NCBI GenBank assembly: GCA_958430865.1
Contig: CAUDNR010004262.1
Location: forward strand, 1-27,220
Origin: Entrophospora sp. SA101
Lineage: Eukaryota; Glomeromycota; Glomeromycetes; Entrophosporales; Entrophosporaceae
Direction: 5' to 3'
Length of the DNA stretch: 27,220 nucleotides
Part shown: piece by piece, positions 10,990 through 20,516 of the stretch
How the letters are laid out: every line of letters begins with the position of its first letter
How positions within the stretch are numbered: position 1 is the first letter of the stretch
Notes under the pieces: model-generated
Told to the model about the DNA's origin: nothing
Database searches by the model: none
The model's input: only the letters and a program-made list of their open reading frames with translations
Program-made: the position numbers and the translations under genes

Positions 10990-11080
10990 ACCAGATCTGA
11001 TCCGATTGCAATTTACACATAATAGGATCTAACCTGATCTGATCTAGTTCAAAACAGATTACAATTTAATAGGATCTGGA
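10990..11080. repeat. Short GATCTGATC-type repeat cluster
   Basis: CAGATCTGATCCGATTGCAA and a later CTGATCTGATCTAG alternate with AATAGGATCT (two copies). GATTGCAATTTACACATAA and GATTACAATTTAATAGG form an imperfect direct repeat. The cluster could be a small diverged mobile-element end. Confidence 0.4.
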
Positions 11081-11106
11081 GCTTTTAAATTTTTGATGTG
11101 CAGCCA

Positions 11107-11403
11107 TTAGATTAGATACCAAGACTTCAGGCATCTAAGAATTATTATCACACATTTAACGCATAAAGGCCGTCTATGCATTTTGGTAGTTTTAAGTTGG
11201 AATTTTTCATTCGCAACCATAGTTTGGACGTGCATTGTACATTGGAGCTGTTTCGTGTGGTGTTTTAAAGTAATTTCACAGTTCTCACAATTATATATTT
11301 TTGATCCTGAGAAGGAAGGCAAAAATTGATAAAATCTATTTAAGACAAAATAGAAGACGATTCTCAAAAAGGGGACAATAGTATTGAGATGCTCATCAAA
11401 CAA
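11107..11403 (-). CDS. Possible small ORF with two CxxC pairs, doubtful
   Basis: This 98-aa ORF contains YNCENCEITLKHHTKQL and, about 45 residues on, LCVKC, so it could in principle bind zinc. The first motif recalls the start of Yippee-type domains (Y-x-C-x2-C...L-x2-H), but the rest of that family's conserved residues are missing in this and neighbouring frames. The N-terminus is hydrophobic and atypical. It could equally be chance or a fossil. Confidence 0.2.
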   Translation of the reverse strand: MFDEHLNTIVPFLRIVFYFVLNRFYQFLPSFSGSKIYNCENCEITLKHHTKQLQCTMHVQTMVANEKFQLKTTKMHRRPLCVKCVIIILRCLKSWYLI

Positions 11404-11424
11404 AAAAAAACCAGAAAATTTTGA

Positions 11425-11452
11425 TATATATACTAATACTAATACTAATACC
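11425..11452. repeat. ACTAAT microsatellite
   Basis: Three to four tandem ACTAAT hexamers follow a TATATA run. The same TACTAATA sequence or its complement recurs at 9058, 9886, 16641 and 16702. Confidence 0.75.
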
Positions 11453-11697
11453 GTAAAAAAAAGATCCGTGTTTTAAAACTCTGTATTTTTCCAGGAATGT
11501 GTCATATTTATGGAGAAATTTGCAAAGGAAACATGTAATTTATTTCCGTTACGAATTTTCCAGAGTGTCTCTGGAATCGGAATTAAAATAACGGAGTATT
11601 TCTTTTTACATGGATAACTATTGGATTCTTCTGCCTTGTTCATTTATACCAAGATGCGTATGATCTAATATTAACAATTTTAAAATGATATAATATA
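11453..11697. other. Intergenic stretch before the Tc1 end
   Basis: Nothing recognisable beyond AT-rich sequence. It ends with TA at 11696-11697, the expected target dinucleotide of the Tc1 copy that follows. Confidence 0.4.
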
Positions 11698-11802
11698 CAG
11701 TGTGTTAAGAAAAAAATTGGCCTCCGTTTTTTTATTGTAGTTTTATATAGAATGTTTTAATTTTAAAATGAGATAGCTTGTTTAAAAGCCAAAAAGCAAG
11801 GC
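11698..11802 (-). mobile_element. Truncated Tc1-like element end at an assembly gap
   Basis: These 105 bp are identical to 12987-13091, the left end of the complete Tc1 element. They start with the terminal repeat CAGTGTGTTAAG preceded by TA, and stop at the N gap. In the full copy the transposase C-terminus follows just beyond, so a second copy is either collapsed in the gap or the flank was duplicated in assembly. Confidence 0.85.
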
Positions 11803-11812
11803 NNNNNNNNNN
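11803..11812. other. Assembly gap (10 N)
   Basis: Ten N characters. A run of exactly 10 is usually a placeholder of unknown true length. The gap falls where a repeated transposon end leaves unique sequence. Confidence 0.98.
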
Positions 11813-12524
11813 TACATTTCCATTTCTGGTATACTAAAGGATATACAAGACCAATAAAAAGTTGTGGGACTAGGTGTCCTGCACTATAGAAAAATTTACT
11901 TAGTGTTCATTATAGAGAGGTTTGGTATAGTGTAATAAATTAATAAACTAATACAATGAATAAATGAATAAATGAATAAATAAATAATACATACGGAAAT
12001 GAAAACTATTTGTTGAATAAGATGTAATATTTGGTTGTATTAGTTTTCATTATCTAATAATTTCACTTTTTCAATGGTTTAAGTGCTTTAAATTCTTTTT
12101 AATCTATTTCTAAATCACCTTGTTGAAGAGAATTAAAAGCTGTCTCAAAGGAAATTATGGCATCTTTCGTTGAAACTTTAGACATAGTGTTACTCTCAAC
12201 AAATATTATATTATTAACATCATTTTGAAATCTCTTCGACTATATATTTCTTGAATTTCAATTTCATTATTTGATATTTCATTTTCCAAAGGGAAAATTG
12301 CAGTTTTCTTCTATCAATTTCGATAATTTGGACATTTATATGTCACGTGAATCTGCTGTAGCCATATAGAGAGACCCCATCAAAAACCTGTGGAACAAAT
12401 TTATTATTATTAGTAGAATCCGTTATTATTATGACAAACGGTTTAATTAATAAGGGGACAATACTCAAATCCGTTGTAACAAGAAATGTGCTGTGGCGAG
12501 GTCCACTGTGACGAGGTTTGACTG
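11813..12524 (-). mobile_element. Deleted pogo/Tigger-like DNA transposon remnant
   Basis: The right end reads CGAGGTTTGACTG followed by TA (12512-12526); its complement CAGTCAAACCTCG resembles pogo/Tigger termini, and further CGAGG/ACTGTG motifs repeat inside. A minus-strand fragment (12224-12099) reads NTMSKVSTKDAIISFETAFN and ends NSLQQGDLEID, with an acidic block PLENEISNNEIEIQEIYS upstream in another frame; this resembles the tail of CENP-B-like transposases. A related motif, TAGAGAGGTTTGGTATAGTG, occurs at about 11915-11934, so more than one element end may be mixed here. The DNA-binding and DDE parts are missing. Boundaries on the left are uncertain. Confidence 0.5.
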
Positions 12525-12555
12525 TAATATATATAAAAAAATTAATAAATGGTGG

Positions 12556-12610
12556 TTAACCGGTTAATCAAAAAGAATTAACCAGTTAAAAAAAGATCTT
12601 AACCGGTTAA
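12556..12610. repeat. Three phased TTAACCGGTTAA palindromes
   Basis: TTAACCGGTTAA at 12556-12567 and 12599-12610, with TTAACCAGTTAA at 12578-12589, spaced 22 and 21 bp start to start. The third abuts the dispersed repeat at 12611. Regular palindromes at two helical turns could be protein-binding sites near a transposon end or a small tandem repeat; the function is unknown. Confidence 0.75.
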
Positions 12611-12691
12611 GCATAGTGGAAGTTTGTTGTTACACGAAATGTTATACAGAACCCATTACTCCTGAAACTTCACCAGTATATAATTGTTACC
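12611..12691 (+). repeat. Dispersed repeat, copy 2 (first copy at 1016-1095)
   Basis: Starts GCATAGTGGAAGTTTGTTG and contains TATACAGAACCCATTACTCC. It is the diverged partner of the copy near 1 kb, in the same orientation. It directly follows the triple palindrome. Confidence 0.8.
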
Positions 12692-12986
12692 CATTGTAAG
12701 GAAACCCTTTTTCCTTACGTCAAAATACTATATAATGTTTTAATTATTAAAAAAAATACAAGTTATACAAGTTATTCTTTATTAATTACGGAAAGCTTAT
12801 CTTTTTATACAAAAATGCATAATATAATATTACAATTAAATAAATAAAAATAATATCTTAGAACTTCCCGGAAAGCCGCAGCACTTAATTTGTAACTCAT
12901 ATACATAAGAAAATAATATAATAATAATAATATAAGTAATATAAATAATAAATAATATAAATAATAAGTAATATGACGATAATATA
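12692..12986. other. AT-rich spacer
   Basis: ATAATA-rich sequence without coding potential. The last two bases (TA, 12985-12986) are the left target duplication of the Tc1 element. Confidence 0.5.
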
Positions 12987-14268
12987 CAGTGTGTTAAGAA
13001 AAAAATTGGCCTCCGTTTTTTTATTGTAGTTTTATATAGAATGTTTTAATTTTAAAATGAGATAGCTTGTTTAAAAGCCAAAAAGCAAGGCTTTTGACAA
13101 TATAAAGAATAAAATTTATTAATAATTAATTCGTTCGCCATTGCTATCAATTACAAGTTGACAGCGGTTATGCATTGACCCAATAAGATTAGTCAAAAAT
13201 TCATCCGGAATATTTTCCCACTCTTCTGTCATATATTGTTGTAATTCACTAATATTATTTGGCATACGCTTCTCTACACGATGCTTAACAATTCCCCACA
13301 GGTTTTCGATAGGATTGAGGTCTGGACTGTTAGATGGCCAGTCCATAACCTCGGGGAAGTTTTCTTTTAAAAACTCCTTAGCAACCCGACTAGTGTGCTT
13401 CGGGTCATTATCCTGTTGAAATCTCCACCTCCTTCCAAACATCCTTCTAACTTCTGGAAGATGCTGCTGTAAAATCTCTATATAAAATTTAGCATCCATG
13501 ATCCCTGTGAAGCAATGTAAAGTGGTTTTGCCTTTAGCACAAAATCCACCCCAGGCGAAAATTTTTGCCAATTCTTGGGAAGAGGTCTAATCAGTCTAGG
13601 GCCCTTATACCACTGTGATATTGTATTTCTAAATAACTGAAAGGCTGTTTTATCGGAAATAAGGTCTTTTTCCATTGATCATTCAAGTGATTTGTGGCCC
13701 ATTCAACTCGCTTTGCCTTCTGGACCGCAGTGAGCATTGGTGTACCATTTGGAAGACTATTTTTGTAACCAAGCTCCTTTAATCATGCTCCAACTGTTAC
13801 ATGGGACACTTTAACTCCATCCTTGGACAATTTAGTAGCCAAGGTTCGCAAAGATAGGGAACTGTCTTCGCGAATGTACTGCTCGAGGTCACGTGATTCA
13901 CGTAACCCTATCTTTTTGGAATGACCATTGCTTTGTCTATGTGCAACATCTCCAGTTTTTTTTTAATTTTTGGATATTATACTTGATTGTTGAGAGGGGG
14001 ATATTAGTAATTTTGTGGAGTTCCTTTTGAGATCGGACTCCATTATTCCAAAAATGTACAAGAGTTTGGCGTTGAGAATTTAACTTGTTTGCAGTCATTT
14101 TTAAAGCACAAAAAACGATGTTTAAAAGGTTATAAATTTAATTAAAACTAAGTTACGGAGTCAATTATTATTGTCTAAAATGATTTGTTATGATTTATTT
14201 AATTAATATGGAAATTATGCATTTTAAATTTTATATCTCTGGAGGCTAATTTTTTTCTTAACACACTG
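12987..14268 (-). mobile_element. Complete-ended Tc1/mariner element, 1282 bp
   Basis: The terminal inverted repeats are about 28 bp, start CAGTGTGTTAAG and end in GCCTCC, and differ at one base (left ATTGGCC, right ATTAGCC). Both ends are flanked by TA (12985-12986 and 14269-14270), the Tc1/mariner target duplication. The interior is one transposase gene on the minus strand. Length, TIRs, TA duplication and DD34E transposase all fit the Tc1 family. The nearly identical TIRs indicate recent activity, though the gene is now broken. Confidence 0.95.
13119..14098 (-). pseudogene. Tc1-family DD34E transposase, frameshifted
   Basis: The gene begins at ATG 14098 with MTANKLNSQRQTLVHFWNNG, a helix-turn-helix region (SQKELHKITNIPLSTIKYN), and ends at 13119. 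The central part reads HLNDQWKK then DLISDKTAFQLF (first catalytic D); the C-terminal half (13571-13119) has FQQDNDPKHTS with the second D and DLNPIENLWG with the catalytic E, separated by 34 residues. At least three 1-bp shifts break the frame: an extra A in an A-run near 13960, one missing near 13672, and one near 13571. In-frame stops lie around 13790-13700. The transposase would cut and paste the element at TA sites; this copy cannot make a full protein. Confidence 0.9.
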
Positions 14269-14270
14269 TA

Positions 14271-15835
14271 TATTATTTGAATTATTACTGCATTATAATT
14301 AATATTTTATTAATAAAATGCAAAAAACCAAAACATATTAATATATTAATATCAGTTGTACATATAATGCGGGCATTTATTAATAATTAGTCAATCATAT
14401 TAATATATAATAATAAAAACTATACTTTTTTTTTTGCGCACCACAAATTTCATAATATACTTTGAAACTAATAAGATCAATGATCTCCACCAATATGAAA
14501 GCTTAAATTGTTTTATATCTTCCCAAGGCCATTTTCCAGCAAAATTGAAAAGAAAATTTTGGTTTAAAGTAAAAATGTAATAACATTTTTGAATAGACAT
14601 GACTTTACATAGAGAGCTCCTTTTAATATAATTAGAAAGCCTTATTATTTATCTTTATTTATGAGATATTTTAAAAAACGAGTTGTTACACGATACACTT
14701 GATCTGCAATGTCCAGTAATTAATATTAATATTAATATGCATTGATTTTTTCAGAAATATCAGACACCGTTGAACTCTAATTTGATACTAATTATCTTTA
14801 GATTTCATCTTTTTTGATTAGATAATTTCATTTAATTAATGCATTGAATTTATTGGATTTATTTATGAAGTGCCTTTTGTCTTATTCACGTAACATTTTA
14901 CGTTTCAATATATTTCTATGCTATTCCTATTCCTTACTATCACTATTCCTACTATTCCTTATATTCCTATCGCTATCAATATTTTTAATACCAAGCTTAA
15001 GATACTCGTCCAAAAAAAATTTCACTTTGAAAAAAGGTTGAATTTATATTTCATTTTTTTATTACTAATGATGATTCATCATCGTTTATCATAGGCGTCT
15101 TCCGCGCCACTTTGATAAATCTTTGTAGTGATGCCACTTTTTATTTAATTTATACGGAAAAAATTATTATATGAATTCGCGATGATGATGCTTTGCAAGA
15201 AGAGGTATTTTAATGAATCAATAATACACATGAATATGAATGAATATAATTCAAAAATATTATTATCAAAAAGCGTTGACGGATCATGGCTTTTGAACAA
15301 CATTGATTGCTAAATATTAACTGTATATATCATTTTTGAATATGATAACGAATACTCGATAAAATTATGAATATTATGAATATTTAAAAGTATTATTGGT
15401 GCTAATTATACTTGCAGTCGAAATTGTTGGACAGAAATAATACTTACCGTGTTACCATCTGTAAATGTTGTAAACCACAATCGTAATTATTTACAACTTA
15501 TAAATGCATAGCCGCAAAGGCCATAACAGGTTTTACCGTAAATTGTTTTCTTGTTTTCTTTTCTTCCCAAACATTAAATAATAATAAAACAATGAACAAT
15601 GAAATAATACAATTAAACAAAACTTACAAAGGCATCTTGTAAAATTAATGGCAATTGCAAGTTCTATCGGGTTTACAATAATAATAATAATAATGTTAGT
15701 CAAAAGATTCTTTTTTTGGTAAACAAAAAAAACTACTATTCATATTGTTAATTGTTTATATATAATATAAACATGAAAAAAATCAAAATTGCTTTAAATA
15801 ACTGGTAATAATCATGATTAAGTTGTATTACTATT
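14271..15835. other. AT-rich intergenic region
   Basis: Only low-complexity, Leu/Ser/Phe-rich or short ORFs occur (for example 14844-15041, made of TTCCTAT/CTATTC repeats), without domain character. ATAATAATAATAATA runs at about 15677-15692. No gene is supported. Confidence 0.5.
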
Positions 15836-16091
15836 TATAGATGGGTGTCTAAATTGTTTTTGAGTCGTTCTAAAGTCAAAATAGTATTTAGACAAAAATG
15901 TCTAAATTAATATAAATAGTAATGATTTGCTTTAAATACAACTAAAAGTCACGTGTATATACACAAAATCCACAAAGTTCAAGTAAATTATTCAATAAAA
16001 AATTCAATTTCAGCATTTTAGACAATTGAGACCATGATTGTCTAAATATCTAGACATTGTCTAAATAATTTAGTTTAGACACCCATCTATA
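15836..16091. mobile_element. 256-bp MITE with TATAGATGGGTGTCTAAA ends
   Basis: The ends TATAGATGGGTGTCTAAA and TTTAGACACCCATCTATA form an 18-bp perfect inverted repeat; the outer TA may be the target duplication. The interior repeats GTCTAAA/TTTAGAC motifs several times near both ends, such as ATTGTCTAAATATC and TTTAGACAAAAATGTCTAAA, which may be transposase-binding sites. There is no coding capacity. It fits a Tc1/mariner-type non-autonomous element, but the superfamily is uncertain. Confidence 0.88.
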
Positions 16092-17560
16092 TTATTATTA
16101 CAACAAATAAAATATTTTTATTTTACAAAAAAAAAAAAATTCTATAAATAAATAATAGCAATCAAAGAAACAAAATCTTGAGACCATTTCAAGAGTCAAA
16201 TATTGATATGAAGTGAACATTGTCCCAAGTTGATATTTTGAAACGTTTTTTTTTTTAACAAAGAATTATCAAATAGTTTTTAGTTATTATAAAAATAAAT
16301 ATTATTATTATGGTAAACAGTATGGTCGTACCTGTCCTATCGGACCAATTAACCTCTACATTAAAATCAATTTTATCATCCAAAATTGTAACTACCCGAA
16401 GGGAAAAAATACAATCCTAAACTTTACCGAAATCTAAATTCATGCCTAAAATCTAAACACGTGCTAAAAATATTATTCTCACCAAAACTATAACTCTTGT
16501 CGTCAATATAATTAATTCCTTGCAAATTGTAATGATTTATTTGCCAGAATTGAATAAGGTTTAGGCTAATTTTGCAGTTCATCTAATTTCAACAAAAGTT
16601 TAGAAGTTTAGCATTAGGTTTGTTTTCGAGGTTTCTACATAGTATTAGTATGTTCTTCTCTCGAGAATTCAAAAGAGTTTTGTGTCACAGCAATTGGTGT
16701 GTGTATTAGTATTAGTATGCATATTCGCGCTATTGCGTGGCTCAATGTACAACATGCGACATGCATCATATCGTTCATGCTATGATTTTTCATGCTTGTA
16801 AGAAACCCATTGAATAATTGTCATTGCTAATATTTCACCATAACAATAATAAACTTTAATCTACTGTATTAATTTGTCATGCTTGTAATTTATAACAATG
16901 AAGAAAGTCACTTTAAACAAAAAAAAAAAAAAATCCAAGTATGACCCCAAAAAGAATTGATTAATTGGCGCAAGTATTTAGTGTAAAATTTAATCAAACA
17001 ACTATTTCCATAACATTGAAATGTTCATCTGAGTATCTAGGTAATAATGAAGTAAATGCACTACAAAAAAATTTACGTGATATGAAAACATCCTCATGCA
17101 CTCCAAAATGACGTTTGTGTTCACAATGTCGTACTGAAAAGCCAAGAAATTGTAAATAATGAAACAAAGCACCATTTATATTTAATTTTTTTAATAACTT
17201 TCCTCAAGTAATAATTTATATAACATGAGTATGCATATATACGTTAGTGGGACTTAGCAGAACCAGTATAGTTTTTGAAGCATGTACATGTTTACGTTAT
17301 GCAAATACCTTTCAAGTCTCGCCCGAGGTACCTTTATAGATTATGCAATATACATGGATTGTACGAAACATGTGCTCTGATTTTTGCTGGAGTTGAATCA
17401 CATGCTGATCTCCTTCCCACTGTCCTGGTGAAATCAACTTCCGCATTCTTTTAAACTTATATCAACGAGGTTTCACGTACTCTAAAACTGATTAATTATC
17501 GAAAAATAAGAAGGGATTGAAAGCTATATATGTTTTTTGGACGAAAGGAGCATACATTTA
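16092..17560. other. Intergenic region
   Basis: No coding segment is supported. GTATTAGTA tracts lie at 16641 and 16702-16719, and an A-run at about 16919-16932. The last 250 bp are less AT-rich and could be the promoter side of the coding fossil that follows. Confidence 0.45.
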
Positions 17561-17573
17561 AAACAGTTAGGCG

Positions 17574-17990
17574 ATGTCCGAAATTGATGCAGCCAATAAA
17601 ACTCATAAACAGCTCCAAAAAAAGAGCATGGGCAAAATTCGTGCACCAGGAAAGAATTATGTCAGGAAAGAGGCTCAAAATAAATAATCCTCATCAACAT
17701 CACATCGTTACCGCAATCACCACCATAAACTCAATCATCATCAACTGTCTCACAATTTGATGGATCATGCACCAAATGTAATAACCGTCATATCTCTTGT
17801 CTTCTTCATATTCTCGTCCTCTTGAATGTCCAAAATCACAATCATTTATCCTGCCAATTATGACAATTGGTACATCTGGTGCAGGAGTTAATGCTCATAT
17901 AAAATAACATGCTCGTAGAGGTAGTTGAATGGTGAGGAAACATCATAAAAGATATTACACTGTTAGAATATCGATACTCACAAGCTTGTG
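17574..17990 (+). pseudogene. Coding fossil with His-rich and CxxC segments
   Basis: An ATG at about 17574 opens MSEIDAANKTHKQLQKKSMG and runs 37 codons to TAA. The same frame then continues HRYRNHHHKLNHHQLS. After a frame change GSCTKCNNRHISCLLHIL appears, then in another frame ECPKSQSFILPIMTIGTSGA, and later MVRKHHKRYYTV. Protein-like composition across three frames suggests a gene disrupted by several indels. The cysteine pair and histidines could have been a metal-binding domain. I do not recognise the family. Confidence 0.4.
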
Positions 17991-18032
17991 TGTGATGTTT
18001 CGAACATACTAGACTTGCACGATACTGTAGAA

Positions 18033-18274
18033 TTATCTCATTAGTGTCACATTACATGGTGCTGTTGAGTGTATCAACCAATTATATATATTGTATTCAA
18101 GTGTGGCTACACTGAGATTCTCATTTAGCAACTGCAATTGCTCTTCCATTTTACCACCTTTTCAAGAACCAATATACCATTAACACCAGTCTTCAACGCA
18201 TTTCCAATATCGGAAGAGATTCGATAGGAGACTTTCCTGGCCAGCGAGATTTGACGAAATAATTGGTCATTCAT
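18033..18274 (-). pseudogene. Short two-frame coding fossil
   Basis: A 49-codon ORF (18274-18125) starts MNDQLFRQISLARKVSYRIS and continues SDIGNALKTGVNGILVLEK. From 18149 a second frame reads MEEQLQLLNENLSVATLEYN and stops at 18033. A single-base change near 18150 would join them, giving about 80 residues with heptad-like leucines. It could be a small helical subunit gene, but I cannot name it. The two frames could also be two chance ORFs. Confidence 0.35.
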
Positions 18275-20516
18275 TATATAAATTTCCACATACAACAAAT
18301 TAACACATTAGCTTAAAATTAATTTATATAAGGAGAGGAGAAATAATATTTAATTATGTATGTTATGCTCAATAGATGATTGATTAGTTAGTTAATCGAT
18401 TAAGAAGTTAATAAAAACCTTGACCTTCATTTATTTTTTAATTAACGGGTTTATTATTTTGTTTTGTTTTATTATTTTATTATATAAAGTTTAGTTGCTT
18501 TCGTTTAATTTATTAAATCATGAACTTCGTACGAGAACATAAATAAGAAATTTCGGAATTTAGATATTAAATAAACACCCTTGGTTGTTTATACGGAAGA
18601 TTAATTCTAATCAACCAAATTTAGGTCAATGATTATGTGAGTCAATATTGGAATTCCCTTGTGGCAGATTACGCACTGCAAATAACATCCTGTCAAACTA
18701 ATGAAACGATTATAGAATGGACACGAATATTCAAGGTTGATAACTTATTTAAAATATTAGCAACATCAACAAATTTGTTCTTTTAAAAACAGTAAATAAA
18801 TAAAATGTATAATAGACCTTTCCGATATTAGTAACTTTTTATTTTTATTGGTGCAAACTTCTAGTGACACAAAATCATCAGCGATCCACTCACGATTACT
18901 ATTACTATTACCTTTTATGGAATCCGAAACTTTGTGCATATTAATATATAAAACTTTTAAAGTCATGTGTGATCATTTTGAGGTGAACCATAATAGAGTT
19001 TGGAGAGATTGTGGTGTTGAAAATTTCAAGATAAGATTAATACTAATATTAGTCAACAAACGTTAAATAGGGGGAAGTATATCGGGGACAAAATACGCAT
19101 AACTGAGTTATTGGATCAAATATTTTTTTGATTGAAAATAATTCGACACATCCTAGACAACATTATCATTATCATTATCATTTATTCCGATCAGGTATAG
19201 ATTGATAATCAATATTAATTAATATGGAAGGGAAAGTCCATAACACCAGAATTTGAATGATTCTTTAAATGAAGGCACAATAGATTTACCTCTTGAACGA
19301 CGATAATAACTATGGTATTTAAATACTTTACAATTTATTAATTAATGGAGCCACAAACTATTTAATAATGCAAATCCGGTATAACGACTGTTGGTGCGAG
19401 TGGAGATGCAAATTCAATTCGTATTGCGCATGCTGCAGCAAATAGTTATTGCAAAGTCTGACTGCAGAAAGGGTTTGCCGATGATATATATTTTACGATC
19501 TAGCCGGGAGTGTGCCAAATAGACAGAAAAGCAAGAGTTTACTTCAAATAATCACACACTGATGCAATTTCAGGCTTATTTTTATTCTGGCACTTTTATA
19601 GAAGTTTTAAATAATTAAATTATGCATAAAGGAAATTTTGTACCCAAAAAGTGTAATGTTTATTTTTAAAAATAAATAAAAATAAATAATGACTGATCAG
19701 CAACATTTGAAATAGTAAACCAGTAAAAGTAGTTAGTAGCAAACCAATTGATTACAAGGGAAATTTTGATTGGCTACCCGTCGTTTTTCAAAAATAAAAA
19801 ACAAATAAATAACTCTCTCTATTATTTCTATTATTGTAAATTTGTTAGAAAGAAAAATGAAAAAAGAAAAATTTCCTTTTATCGAGCAATTAAATAAGTG
19901 CCGTTAGTTAATTGTTAAACAAAGAAACCTACAAAACTTAATTGCTAAATTTGTAAATTGCTGAAGAACAATAAATTATACAAAACTATAATTATGTTTT
20001 CTTTCCTGCTGCTTTGTTTATTGTTTTGTAGACATTGTTGCTGGTATTATTAACTGAACCAATATGCAAAATTAATTAAGCACGAAATTTAATTTCCCAT
20101 CGAAAAAAAAATCAAAGGTAACTTGCAAATAAATTTTTTCTATAATAATAACGGAATGACAAACAAATAGGTATAAAGAGTGATATTAATTTAAAAAATT
20201 CTTTTTTTATCCACACAACATTATCTAAATTTCGTTTGTGCAAATTAACTACCAGAAAATCATAAATAAATATTTAATAGAAAAAGATAAGATAAAAAAT
20301 AAAAAATTAAGAATATTAATAATAAAATTTTTAAATAAATTTTATTTTTTTTTTTTTTTTGTAAAAAAAAAAATTTAATATTTTCTTCTTCTACAAAGAA
20401 GAAGAGACGAAAATATCCATATAACATTATCATTATTTTCTTAATTATATTATTATTTAATAACTCTACAATCTTTTTCTATCGCTTACGATATCTTCAT
20501 ATCAGTATTAAATAAT
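18275..20516. other. Long intergenic region and upstream leader
   Basis: Mostly AT-rich with no supported gene. A minus-strand segment near 18930-18845 (SNREWIADDFVSLEVC) looks protein-like but is isolated. Close to the next gene there is a T-run with A-run (about 20340-20375) and a small hairpin, TCTTCTTC / GAAGAAGA at 20384-20405, in the probable 5' leader. Confidence 0.45.

Noticed and set aside
11107..11403. Yippee-type zinc-binding protein
   Set aside because: Only the first Y-x-C-x2-C...L-x2-H motif resembles the family; the G-rich core and final C-x2-C context do not match.
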